Shown: piece by piece, positions 54,324-62,434 of the stretch | Numbering within the stretch: the first letter of the stretch is position 1 | Layout of the letters: each line of letters begins with the position of its first letter | Source of the DNA: a virus | DNA length: 64,000 nt | Reading direction: 5' to 3' (one strand) | IMG/VR virus record: IMGVR_UViG_3300042561_002100 | Span: 1-64,000 of that record | Program-made: the position numbers and the translations under genes | The notes under the pieces: model-generated | Seen by the model: the letters and a program-made list of their open reading frames with translations, nothing else | Database searches by the model: none | Told to the model about the DNA's origin: nothing

Positions 54324-55496
54324 ATGAAAATTAATTTACTAAATGGTGATTCTTTATTAATACTTAAAGAATTTGATGATAATAGTATTGATTCCATTGT
54401 TTGCGATCCTCCATATGGATTGAGTTTTATGGGAAAAAAATGGGATTATGATGTTCCTTGTGTGGAGTTATGGGCAGAATGTCTACGAGTGTTGAAACCG
54501 GGTGGACATCTTTTGGCATTTGCTGGCACACGGACACAGCATAGAATGGCATGTAGAATTGAAGATGCTGGCTTTGAGATCCGGGATATGATTGCCTGGG
54601 TCTACGGGTCGGGGTTCCCGAAGTCGCTGGATGTGAGCAAGGCGATTGATAAAGCTGCGGGCGCGGAGCGGGAGGTGGTGGGGCAACAGCATCGCCCCGA
54701 AGGAAGGCAGTTTGCGGAGGGTGCCAGCGGCTTCGCGCGTGGGGCCGTTGACATCACCGCCCCCGCCACCCCCGAAGCCCAGCAGTGGTCCGGCTGGGGC
54801 ACAGCTCTAAAACCAGCACTTGAACCAATTACTATGGCTCGTAAACCATTAGAAGGAACTGTTGCTTCTAATGTGCTGGAGCACGGCACCGGGGCGCTGA
54901 ATGTGGATGGGTGCAGAGTGGCACATAATGAGGATTGTCGGATCATGGCTCCAAGTCAATCCAACATTGACAATCCAAGTGAAAAACTTCGGCAGGGTGG
55001 TAGAAGAGAAGAAACCCTGGAACTGAAACCCTCCGGCCGCTGGCCCGCCAACCTGATCACGGATGGCAGTGACGAGGTGGTGGGGTTATTTCCAGATAGG
55101 AAAACAACATGGGTTTCCCCCAAACATAAAAATAATCGTAGTGGTGAATTTCTTGGAGAATTAAAACATCCTGGAGCACAGGGTTTCAATGACTCAGGTT
55201 CGGCTGCCCGTTTCTTTTATTGTGCTAAAACAAGCAAGAAAGAACGTGGTAACGGAAATAACCATCCAACAGTTAAACCTATTGCGCTCATGCGCTATCT
55301 TTGTCGTCTAGTCACACCTCCTGGTGGCACAGTTCTTGATCCATTTATGGGCAGCGGTTCTACAGGAATCGCGGCACTTCAAGAAAATTTTAATTTTATT
55401 GGTATAGAGTTGGATGAAAATTATTATAATATAGCAAAAGATCGCATAGACGTAGTTAAAAATAAACCAACATTAGATGTATTATTTGACCTATGA
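54324..55496 (+). CDS. DNA methyltransferase, beta-class order (N6-adenine or N4-cytosine)
   Basis: 390 residues. Catalytic motif IV CDPPYG is at residues 27-32, and SAM-binding motif I LDPFMGSGSTG at 338-348, after HPTVKPIALMRYL. The order IV to I marks beta-class amino-methyltransferases. The region between, about 90-290, is the likely target-recognition part. No restriction partner is adjacent, so it probably protects phage DNA or alters regulation. Composition is patchy: 54591-54806, 54880-54920 and 55020-55085 are strikingly GC-rich inside an AT-rich genome, implying foreign origin. It is inserted between genes 47 and 46 and overlaps gene 46 (ATGA). Confidence 0.9.
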   Translation: MKINLLNGDSLLILKEFDDNSIDSIVCDPPYGLSFMGKKWDYDVPCVELWAECLRVLKPGGHLLAFAGTRTQHRMACRIEDAGFEIRDMIAWVYGSGFPKSLDVSKAIDKAAGAEREVVGQQHRPEGRQFAEGASGFARGAVDITAPATPEAQQWSGWGTALKPALEPITMARKPLEGTVASNVLEHGTGALNVDGCRVAHNEDCRIMAPSQSNIDNPSEKLRQGGRREETLELKPSGRWPANLITDGSDEVVGLFPDRKTTWVSPKHKNNRSGEFLGELKHPGAQGFNDSGSAARFFYCAKTSKKERGNGNNHPTVKPIALMRYLCRLVTPPGGTVLDPFMGSGSTGIAALQENFNFIGIELDENYYNIAKDRIDVVKNKPTLDVLFDL

Positions 55497-57208
55497 TAAT
55501 TTTTAAGAAAGTTAGAGCAAAGAATTTCTTATCGGTTGGTAATCAATTTTTAGATTATGACCTGAATAATGAGCATTTGACTTGTATCCGTGGTGGAAAT
55601 GGACAGGGCAAAAGTTTGATGATCGATTTTATTACTTTTTCTCTCTATAAAAAAGCTTACCGAAACATCAATCTTCCACAACTTGTCAATAACATCAACC
55701 AAAAAGACTGTGTTGCTGAAATAGAATTCTCTATTGGCGATACTGAATGGATGGTAAGACGCGGACTGTCACCGAATATCTTTGAAATTTATAAAAATGG
55801 TGAAATTTTAGATCAACATTCTTCTGTTATTGAACAACAGAAGTGGTTAGAGCAAAATGTTCTTAAGATGTCCTATAAGACTTTTATTCAGATTGTCATT
55901 CTTGGTTCTAGTGCCTTTATTCCTTTTATGCAGCTCGTTCCGGCTGATAGAAGAGATGTTATTGAAGATCTTTTGGATATTAAGCTTTTCTCTTCTATGA
56001 ATATTTTGGTCAAAGAGAAGATCAAAGAGTTTAAGGATAATGTTAAGATTCTATCAATCAAGAAAGATTCTTATGAAGACAAAGTTTCAATGCAACGGAA
56101 TTTTATTGATGAGATTGAAAAACGAAGTAGAGACGACATACAAGAAAAAACCGATACCATCACAGAACTTTTTTCTTCTATTGAATCATTACAATCCAAG
56201 AATGATGAGATCAATTTAGATATTCAAAAACTCAATGAAACTCTTGATGATCTTGTGGGTGTATCTGATAACCTAAAAACACTTCTAGCTAATAAGACAA
56301 AGCTTACAGTGGAAGCCAAGAATCTCAAAGAAACCACAAACTTCTTTGTTAATAACGATGTATGTCCAACATGTTCACAGCATATTGATGATGAGTTTAA
56401 GAAATCAAAACAGAAAGATATTAAGAAACAGATGAGTTCTTTGAAGAAAACTTATGATTCTTTAATTCTTACGATTGATGAAGAAACTCAAAGACAAGAA
56501 CAATTCAAAAAGACTTCTGAAGAAACAAATACCTTAAATCAAAAGATTTCTTATAATAACTATCAGATCTCACAAGCTCAAAATAGAATTAAAGAACTAC
56601 ACGTTCAGATCAAACGTCTAACCGATGCGATCAATAATAAAAACGATGAACATCAAAAACTAGAAGAATATAACCAAACTCTAGACAATATTAAAACTGA
56701 TATCGCAGAGCTAAAAGAAGAGATTCATCATTACGATTATGTTCAGCTCATATTGAAAGATTCTGGTGTTAAATCAAGAATCATCGAAAAATACCTAAAG
56801 ATTATTAATCAACAGATTAATAAGTATCTGAATCTTTTGGAGCTTTATGTTAATTTCAATCTTGATTCGGAGTTTAACGAAAAAATCACAACTCCAACCT
56901 TTGAAAGTTTTTCGTATGGTAACTTCTCTGAAGGCCAGAAGCGACGTGTAGATCTTGCACTTCTCTTTACATGGAGATATATCAGTACATTGAAGAACTC
57001 AGCTAATACAAATTTATTGATTTGTGATGAGATTCTTGATGGATCTTTAGATGAAATGGGTCACTTTGCTTTTCTTAAGATCATTAAAGAAGAGATGAAG
57101 AACTCTAATATCTTTGTTATTTCACATAGAGATGGAATTGAACATCGTTTTGATAAAGTTATCACCATAGAAAAAAGAGGTAATTTTACGGTAAAATCAG
57201 AATCATAA
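55493..57208 (+). CDS. 46: Recombination nuclease subunit gp46 (Rad50-like)
   Basis: 571 residues (T4: 560). Walker A is RGGNGQGKS (33-41). A long coiled coil follows, with a zinc hook VCPTCSQHI near residue 290, then the ABC signature FSEGQKRRVDLAL and Walker B LLICDEILDGSLDE. It is the ATPase partner of gp47. Confidence 0.95.
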   Translation: MIIFKKVRAKNFLSVGNQFLDYDLNNEHLTCIRGGNGQGKSLMIDFITFSLYKKAYRNINLPQLVNNINQKDCVAEIEFSIGDTEWMVRRGLSPNIFEIYKNGEILDQHSSVIEQQKWLEQNVLKMSYKTFIQIVILGSSAFIPFMQLVPADRRDVIEDLLDIKLFSSMNILVKEKIKEFKDNVKILSIKKDSYEDKVSMQRNFIDEIEKRSRDDIQEKTDTITELFSSIESLQSKNDEINLDIQKLNETLDDLVGVSDNLKTLLANKTKLTVEAKNLKETTNFFVNNDVCPTCSQHIDDEFKKSKQKDIKKQMSSLKKTYDSLILTIDEETQRQEQFKKTSEETNTLNQKISYNNYQISQAQNRIKELHVQIKRLTDAINNKNDEHQKLEEYNQTLDNIKTDIAELKEEIHHYDYVQLILKDSGVKSRIIEKYLKIINQQINKYLNLLELYVNFNLDSEFNEKITTPTFESFSYGNFSEGQKRRVDLALLFTWRYISTLKNSANTNLLICDEILDGSLDEMGHFAFLKIIKEEMKNSNIFVISHRDGIEHRFDKVITIEKRGNFTVKSES

Positions 57209-57214
57209 TAAATA
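57207..57214 (+). promoter_or_regulatory. Late promoter core
   Basis: AATAAATA just after the gene 46 stop and 32 bases before the virion-type gene at 57246. Confidence 0.5.
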
Positions 57215-57245
57215 GTTCAAATAAACACTAAATTGTAAAATAACC

Positions 57246-57965
57246 ATGTCTCAATCTCATTCTTTGTTTGAAGCATATCAGGCCGTTTACACACCTCAAG
57301 AGCAAGATGATTATCAACTTGTTTTAGATTATCTTGTTTCTGAGGGATATGTTGATGACGCGGATGAAGCCGAACTCGTTATTGAACAACTAGAAGACGA
57401 TGTTATTGATGGTATTCTGGATGAAGTTAAGGGTTGTGGTGGTAAAGTGAATCCCGATAACGGAGATTATGAAAATGGTTCTGGTTCTTCTAGGATGATG
57501 ATGTCTCCTAGAAAGAAAGCTCTCGCTATGGCTAGACGCAAAGAAAATGAGGCAACTACACCTCAACATCAGCGTCAAGCCGCTAAGATGCGCAGAGTTG
57601 CTAGTAATATGAAGGAAGAATTAGACGAGGCGAACAGAGCAGAAAGAGAATTTAAATTAAACGATTCCGAAAAATTAGCAGCTAGAAATACTTCTTCTGC
57701 ATATTTTAGGGTCTCACCTAAGGATCCCACTTCCCCCAATAGAATTAGAGCAAAGGGCTCGCTACATGCTGCGGATCAAGAGAAAAGACAAAAAACACAC
57801 AAAGAAAAAAGAGGCATTAGAGAAGAATTAGACACCTACGATCTGGTTCTAGATTATCTTCTCTCTGAAGGTTTTGCTGATAATGAAGAAGCCGCTCTTC
57901 AGATTATGTCCAATATGAGCGAAGAGTGGATGGAAGAAGCTGTATCTCATTATGTGAATTCTTGA
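57246..57965 (+). CDS. Virion-type protein with two DYL-x-S-E-G modules
   Basis: 239 residues. Near the N-terminus is YQLVLDYLVSEGYVDDADEA, and near the C-terminus YDLVLDYLLSEGFADNEEAA with NMSEEWMEEAV. These are two copies of one helical module, also present once at the end of the protein at 1205-1783. Between them is a basic stretch with SPRKKALAMARRKE. The N-terminal SLFEAYQAV could be a diverged targeting sequence. A late promoter precedes it although the neighbours are early genes. Probably a head protein; function unknown. Confidence 0.6.
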   Translation: MSQSHSLFEAYQAVYTPQEQDDYQLVLDYLVSEGYVDDADEAELVIEQLEDDVIDGILDEVKGCGGKVNPDNGDYENGSGSSRMMMSPRKKALAMARRKENEATTPQHQRQAAKMRRVASNMKEELDEANRAEREFKLNDSEKLAARNTSSAYFRVSPKDPTSPNRIRAKGSLHAADQEKRQKTHKEKRGIREELDTYDLVLDYLLSEGFADNEEAALQIMSNMSEEWMEEAVSHYVNS

Positions 57966-57988
57966 AGTCAATATAAAATAAAAAGCAC

Positions 57989-58017
57989 TTGACAAATCGG
58001 AGATCTCGTGCTATAGT
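57989..58017 (+). promoter_or_regulatory. Early sigma70-type promoter
   Basis: TTGACA (57989-57994), a 17-base spacer ending CGTGC, and TATAGT (58012-58017). It drives the DUF3310 gene and probably the two LRV genes and the clamp operon. Confidence 0.85.
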
Positions 58018-58055
58018 GCCTAGGCGCCTTGAAAATGGGCATCTAGGCAATTTTT
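58017..58055 (+). promoter_or_regulatory. Inverted repeat with T-run in the leader
   Basis: TGCCTAG (58017-58023) pairs with CTAGGCA (58043-58049), followed by A and five T, with extra GCC/GGC pairing inside. The left arm begins at the promoter -10, so it could be an operator, or a shortened attenuator hairpin in the RNA. Confidence 0.45.
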
Positions 58056-58071
58056 ATGGAGTTTTATTATA

Positions 58072-58368
58072 ATGAGTGAAAATCATTTTTGGAGATACAA
58101 TGAAGATAAGATTATTCGTCAGTTAGAAGAATATCTTAAAGGAACGTATAATCAACACTATGTTGATAGAGTTAATGGTGGACAAGAACAAACGCTTGAT
58201 AAAATCAAATATAACCGAAGAGAAGGTTTTTGTGCCGGGAATGTAACAAAGTATATTGATCGTTACGACGCAAAAGGAACACCGAGAGCTGATCTCTTTA
58301 AAGTTTTGCATTATACGATGTTATTGATCAATCATCTAAATCTTATTGAAAATAATGGACAAAGTTAA
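58072..58368 (+). CDS. DUF3310 family protein
   Basis: 98 residues. The segment REGFCAGNVTKYIDRYDAKG followed by DLFKVLHYTMLLI is the DUF3310 pattern, a small helical domain common in phages, sometimes labelled nucleotide-kinase-like without proof. It is the first gene after an early promoter, with GGAG 13 bases before ATG. It overlaps the following LRV gene by 14 bases. Confidence 0.8.
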   Translation: MSENHFWRYNEDKIIRQLEEYLKGTYNQHYVDRVNGGQEQTLDKIKYNRREGFCAGNVTKYIDRYDAKGTPRADLFKVLHYTMLLINHLNLIENNGQS

Positions 58369-58819
58369 ATTAGCTAGAGATCCAAACACAACACCAGAAA
58401 TCTTAGAACAATTAGCGACTGATGAGGATTATTGGGTTCGTTATCGTGTAGCATATAATCCAAACATACCAAAAAAAGTTCTAGAACAACTAGCGACCGA
58501 AAAGGATTCTAGTGTTCGTGAATGTGTAGCACTAAATCCAAACACAACACAAAAAGTTCTAGAACAACTGGCGACCGATGAGAATTATCTTGTTCGTGAA
58601 TGTGTAGCATATAATCCAAACACACCACCAAAAGCACTAGAGCAATTAGCGACCGATGAGTATTGGGATGTTCGTTATCGGGTGACACAAAATCCAAACA
58701 CTCCGATTCATATATTGAAGATTCTCAGTAAAGATAGTGATCGTGAAACTAGAAATAGTGCATTGAAAAACTTAAAACCCAAACAATTAGAACTTGATTT
58801 ATCATTTAAATCTTATTAA
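58355..58819 (+). CDS. LRV-type repeat protein E
   Basis: 154 residues from ATG at 58355 (a TTG at 58346 is the alternative). Four LRV units (for example NPNTPPKALEQLATDEYWDV) follow MDKVKLARDPNTTPEIL. The cap NPNTPIHILKILSKDSDRET differs from the HYIKKY cap of the minus-strand genes. A tail KPKQLELDLSFKSY follows. It is clearly the same family as 48829-50759, here on the plus strand, under an early promoter. Confidence 0.83.
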   Translation: MDKVKLARDPNTTPEILEQLATDEDYWVRYRVAYNPNIPKKVLEQLATEKDSSVRECVALNPNTTQKVLEQLATDENYLVRECVAYNPNTPPKALEQLATDEYWDVRYRVTQNPNTPIHILKILSKDSDRETRNSALKNLKPKQLELDLSFKSY

Positions 58820-58824
58820 GAATT

Positions 58825-59217
58825 ATGAACAAATTTGAACAAGCAAAAAATCCAAACACACCACCAAATGTACTAAAAATTCTAGCGACCGATAAGAATT
58901 ATTGGGTTCGTTGTTGTGTAGCACATAATCCAAATACTTCAACAAAAACACTTGAACAACTAGCGACCGATGAGGATTCTTATGTTCGTTGGAGTGTGGC
59001 ACAAAATCCAAACACTCCAATAAAAACTCTGGAACTACTAGCAACCGATGATAAATGGTATGTTCGTCGTGGTGTAGCACTAAACCGAAACACACCACCA
59101 GAAATTCTTGAACAACTAGCAACCGATGAAGAATGGGATGTTCGTTATGGAGTATCAATAAATCCAAACACTCCGATTCATATATTGAAGAGTCTCACTC
59201 AAACAATTAGAACTTGA
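58825..59217 (+). CDS. LRV-type repeat protein F
   Basis: 130 residues with four LRV units after MNKFEQAKNPNTPPNVLKIL, and a short cap NPNTPIHILKSL. It starts five bases after gene E and ends nine bases before the sliding clamp. The start resembles the MNKLEQ starts of the minus-strand set, so the two loci share ancestry or exchange sequence. Confidence 0.83.
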   Translation: MNKFEQAKNPNTPPNVLKILATDKNYWVRCCVAHNPNTSTKTLEQLATDEDSYVRWSVAQNPNTPIKTLELLATDDKWYVRRGVALNRNTPPEILEQLATDEEWDVRYGVSINPNTPIHILKSLTQTIRT

Positions 59218-59226
59218 TCTATCATT

Positions 59227-59910
59227 ATGAAATTATCAAAAAACACACTTGACATTTTGAACAGTTATAGAGAAATCAATAACTCTATTGTCATCTATCC
59301 CGGAAATAAAATTAGAGTAAAAAGCGAAGATAAAAGAATCTTCGCCGAGGCGATTGTAGAAGAAACTTTTGATCGTGAATTCGGAATTTATGATCTCAAA
59401 AATTTTCTAGCTGCCTATAATATTTTGGGAACACCGGAACTGATTTTCTCCAACGAAGATTATGTTCGTCTCAAAGAAGGTAGATCTGAGATTAAATATT
59501 ATTTCTCTTCCAGTGAATTTATCACTTCTATTCCACCGGATAAGGATGTTAGACTGAAATCCAGAGACGTTTGTATTCAGTTACCACAGTCACAATTCAA
59601 TAAGATGGCAAAGATGTCAACTTTTGATAGTGATCGCACACACTGGATTGTTGAATTTCTTGGTGAAGAAGGTGAAATCTATCTGAGAGTCTATCATAAG
59701 GATGTTCCAACCTCAACTTCCTATAGTTGTGTTGTAGGAGAAACAGAAAATACATTCTCACTCAAGACCTACTTAGATGTTTTTCGTCTCATGAACGGAG
59801 ATTATGACATCGTTATCTCAAAATCACCATTCTTTCTTGAGGCAACAAACACCAGTAGAAATCTCAGATACGTTCTGCCATTATCACCAGAATCAACATA
59901 CGAGGATTGA
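59227..59910 (+). CDS. 45: Sliding clamp gp45
   Basis: 227 residues (T4: 228). The N-terminus LSKNTLDILNSYREINNSIV and the segment REFGIYDLKNFLAAYNIL match gp45. The trimeric ring tethers DNA polymerase and, in T4, activates late transcription by contacting gp55-polymerase. There is no clear ribosome site, so coupling to the preceding gene is possible. Confidence 0.93.
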   Translation: MKLSKNTLDILNSYREINNSIVIYPGNKIRVKSEDKRIFAEAIVEETFDREFGIYDLKNFLAAYNILGTPELIFSNEDYVRLKEGRSEIKYYFSSSEFITSIPPDKDVRLKSRDVCIQLPQSQFNKMAKMSTFDSDRTHWIVEFLGEEGEIYLRVYHKDVPTSTSYSCVVGETENTFSLKTYLDVFRLMNGDYDIVISKSPFFLEATNTSRNLRYVLPLSPESTYED

Positions 59911-59913
59911 TAA

Positions 59914-60846
59914 ATGAGTTATCAATATCTTTGGGTTCAAAAGTACACTCCACTCACAATTGAAGAGTGTATTCTACCAGAAGGAATCAAAAAACAGTTT
60001 ATTGATTTTCGCAATTCACAGCAAGTTCCAAATATGATTCTTGCTGGAGAAAGAGGAATCGGTAAAACCTCAACAATGATCGCTCTTGCTAAAGAGCTTG
60101 AACGCGATCTGATGATTATTAATGGCTCAGACGAAAGAACGATTGATATCATTCGTAATAAGGTAAAAAATTATGCATCTACCGTATCACTGAATCCGGG
60201 TAAGAAGATTCTTCTTATTGACGAAGGTGATAATATGACTAATGATGCACAGTTAGCACTTAGAGGTTGTATTGAAGAGTTTCAGCGAAATTGCACGTTT
60301 GTTTTCACTTGTAATAATCTTAGTGGAATTAAAGAACCTATTCAATCTAGATGTCCACCTATTGTTTTTAAGATTCCTGCTAGTGAAAAAGCAAAATTGA
60401 TGACGGAGTTCTACACTAGAATTCTTAAAATTCTTGAGCTAGAAAACGTTACCTGTGATGACAATAAAATTCTTATCAAGTTCATCAATAAGCATTTTCC
60501 TGATTTTCGTAGAACTATTCATCTACTAGAGCAAAATTCAAAAAGTGGATCCATCGGAACCAATCTTTTAGCTCAAGTGTCTGAGATGAACACCACTACT
60601 CTTTTCCGACATCTTAAAGAATGTAAATTCTTAGATGTGCGTAAATGGGTTGTTGAGAATCTAGAAAACGATCCAAATACAATCTTTCGTAAAGTTTACG
60701 ATGGTCTGGATGATGTTATGGATAAACAGTCAATTCCTGCTGCTATTTTGATTCTTTATGATCATATGAATAGCAATGTAATGGATAACGAGATTAACAT
60801 TCTTGCATGTTTTAGTAAGATTATGATGGAGTGTGAATGGCTGTAG
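59914..60846 (+). CDS. 44: Clamp loader ATPase gp44
   Basis: 310 residues (T4: 319). Walker A is GERGIGKTS (45-53), Walker B KILLIDEGDN, and the sensor/SRC motif IQSRCPP. It loads gp45 with gp62. It overlaps gene 62 by ten bases. Confidence 0.95.
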   Translation: MSYQYLWVQKYTPLTIEECILPEGIKKQFIDFRNSQQVPNMILAGERGIGKTSTMIALAKELERDLMIINGSDERTIDIIRNKVKNYASTVSLNPGKKILLIDEGDNMTNDAQLALRGCIEEFQRNCTFVFTCNNLSGIKEPIQSRCPPIVFKIPASEKAKLMTEFYTRILKILELENVTCDDNKILIKFINKHFPDFRRTIHLLEQNSKSGSIGTNLLAQVSEMNTTTLFRHLKECKFLDVRKWVVENLENDPNTIFRKVYDGLDDVMDKQSIPAAILILYDHMNSNVMDNEINILACFSKIMMECEWL

Positions 60847-61211
60847 AACTTAAAGATTGGATTAATTCAATAACTTTTTCCAAAGAAGATCTTTCTGATA
60901 ACATTTCAGAATATCCTTTCTATATTGTCAATAAAATTTTGGGATCCGATAGAGGATGTGTGTTGCTTGTCAATGAATTGAACAAGAGATACACAATGCC
61001 AGCGGATATGCAATATAAGTTTTTATTGACAGCTATTCCGAGAAAGAAAAGATTCAATCCATATCTCAAAAAAAGTAAAGACATGGACATTGAGGCTGTT
61101 AAAGAATACTTTAAAATTAGCACTGAAAAAGCAAAAGAATATCTTGAGGTACTTGATGTGGAGCAAGTACAATCAATTAAACGCCAACTGTTCAAAGGTG
61201 GCACTCCATAA
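60837..61211 (+). CDS. 62: Clamp loader small subunit gp62
   Basis: 124 residues, shorter than T4 gp62 (187). NKRYTMPADMQYKFLLTAIP and RKKRFNPYLKK are typical of the family. It is the non-ATPase partner of gp44, coupled to it by overlap. The missing C-terminal part seems normal for cyanophage-type gp62. Confidence 0.88.
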   Translation: MAVELKDWINSITFSKEDLSDNISEYPFYIVNKILGSDRGCVLLVNELNKRYTMPADMQYKFLLTAIPRKKRFNPYLKKSKDMDIEAVKEYFKISTEKAKEYLEVLDVEQVQSIKRQLFKGGTP

Positions 61212-61250
61212 ATACATTATGTTTGTTTTTAAATTTAGGATTTTTGAATT

Positions 61251-61730
61251 ATGAGTACACTTGATCGCAATTACATTCCATTTGGAGAAGTTGAACCGAT
61301 TTATGTTTCTTTAAAAGAGCCAGATGATTTTCTAAAAATTCGGGAAACAATTTCTAGAGTCGGACTTCTCTCTAGACATCAAAACGTTCTTTATCAATCT
61401 TGTCATATTCTACACACTCGTAGAGGAACGTTATCTTCTTATCGCATCTGCCATTTTAAAGAGCTTTTTGGTTTAGATGGCAAGGAAACTACGATTACTC
61501 TTGAGGATATGCAGCGTAGATCAACTACAGCAAAACTTTTAGAGCAGTGGGGACTTTTAACTATTGTTAATCCTGAAGTATTAGATAAGTATGGTTATTG
61601 TCCATTAAATAAGATTAAAGTTGTCAGCTATAAAGAAAAAGTTGATGGTACTTATCGCTTAGAAGCCAAATATACGATTGGTAATAAGGGCCAGAAACGA
61701 GAAGACACCGGTTCGGTATCTCCGACCTGA
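61251..61730 (+). CDS. regA: Translational repressor RegA
   Basis: 159 residues (T4: 122). Conserved parts are LKEPDDFLKIRETISRVGLL, NVLYQSCHILH, YRICHFKELFGLDGK and the ending RLEAKYTIGNKG. RegA binds start regions of early mRNAs. A C-terminal tail of about 14 residues is extra. The 5' region is very AU-rich, which fits autoregulation in T4 but is not proof. Confidence 0.93.
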   Translation: MSTLDRNYIPFGEVEPIYVSLKEPDDFLKIRETISRVGLLSRHQNVLYQSCHILHTRRGTLSSYRICHFKELFGLDGKETTITLEDMQRRSTTAKLLEQWGLLTIVNPEVLDKYGYCPLNKIKVVSYKEKVDGTYRLEAKYTIGNKGQKREDTGSVSPT

Positions 61731-61748
61731 TAACCACGATAGATAAAT

Positions 61749-61904
61749 ATGAAGACGTTTAAGCAGTTTTTAGAGATGGTGGATGATTTTAACGCTCCAC
61801 CTAAAAAGCCCAAAGAGAAGTGCTATAAAACAATCAAATATACAATGGCTCCGGGTGGTAAAGCCTGCGCTAAACGCTCTTCATCAAGTGCCGCTGGTGA
61901 TTAA
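61749..61904 (+). CDS. Small protein with capsid-targeting-like N-terminus
   Basis: 51 residues, MKTFKQFLEMVDDFNAPPKK and then a basic tail with KCYKTIKYTMAPGGKACAKR. The first eight residues match the targeting peptides at 1-1221, but the cleavage context is FLE|M rather than L/I-x-E, so processing is doubtful. GATAAATA overlaps the ATG, so it cannot be this gene's promoter. A small packaged protein is inferred. Confidence 0.55.
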   Translation: MKTFKQFLEMVDDFNAPPKKPKEKCYKTIKYTMAPGGKACAKRSSSSAAGD

Positions 61905-61924
61905 ATAGTCAGCGGTTAAATTCA
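61896..61924 (+). repeat. Dispersed hairpin repeat, copy 1
   Basis: GGTGATTAAATAGTC then AGCGGTTAAATTCAC. It is similar to 62124-62153, and both lie directly over a stop codon. The hairpin needs G-U pairs. Confidence 0.6.
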
Positions 61925-61941
61925 CAATATTATTGATTATT

Positions 61942-62127
61942 ATGACAGATGAACAAATTTTAAATCTTGCTGAAGAATTTAATTTCCAAGAGAGATTTAT
62001 AGAATACGATAGATTGGGTTTTGAAATTAATGAGTATATTGCCTCAGGAGAAAATTTGATAGAATTCGCTCTCGCTATTCATAAGATCGGATTTAATAAA
62101 GGTTATGCTACCGGTGCCCAACGGTGA
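61942..62127 (+). CDS. Small acidic helical protein
   Basis: 61 residues from ATG at 61942, MTDEQILNLAEEFNFQERFI and later NLIEFALAIHKIGFNKGYAT. A single helical domain of the kind common among early phage accessory proteins. No family recognised. Between two copies of a hairpin repeat. Confidence 0.6.
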   Translation: MTDEQILNLAEEFNFQERFIEYDRLGFEINEYIASGENLIEFALAIHKIGFNKGYATGAQR

Positions 62128-62153
62128 TTAAAATAGCCTGCGGCTAAATTCAT
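62124..62153 (+). repeat. Dispersed hairpin repeat, copy 2
   Basis: GGTGATTAAAATAGCC then TGCGGCTAAATTCATT. TAGCC-TGC-GGCTA forms a clean stem. It is similar to 61896-61924. Confidence 0.6.
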
Positions 62154-62170
62154 TCTAAAGCGAATACCAA

Positions 62171-62389
62171 ATGAAAGGAACGGTGTCACCCGAACTACGT
62201 TATATTTTAAATGATCCTAAACTACGAGAGAAATTTTATTCGGAATTCTTTAATAGAGATAGAACTGTAGAAAATATCAATATTAAATTGGACGATGATA
62301 CTCAAATAGCTATTAAAAACTTTGGAAATTTTACAGCTAGAAAAAATAAAAAATCTCGTAACATATTAGATTTATTACTAGGATTTTAA
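62171..62389 (+). CDS. Small unknown protein
   Basis: 72 residues, MKGTVSPELRYILNDPKLRE at the start, a basic middle (FTARKNKKSRN) and a hydrophobic end ILDLLLGF. A GAAAGG sequence overlaps the start. Not recognised. Confidence 0.55.
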   Translation: MKGTVSPELRYILNDPKLREKFYSEFFNRDRTVENINIKLDDDTQIAIKNFGNFTARKNKKSRNILDLLLGF

Positions 62390-62434
62390 GCTCACTAACA
62401 ATTAAAACATAAACATTTTACACAACACACAATT

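Noticed and set aside
54483-55189. Minus-strand frames across the methyltransferase
   Set aside because: GC-rich segments lack stop codons by chance; the sense frame has both catalytic motifs.
61208-61214. ATAAATA before regA as a late promoter
   Set aside because: The flanking bases fit less well, and regA in a T4-like phage is an early/middle gene; chance in AT-rich DNA is likely.
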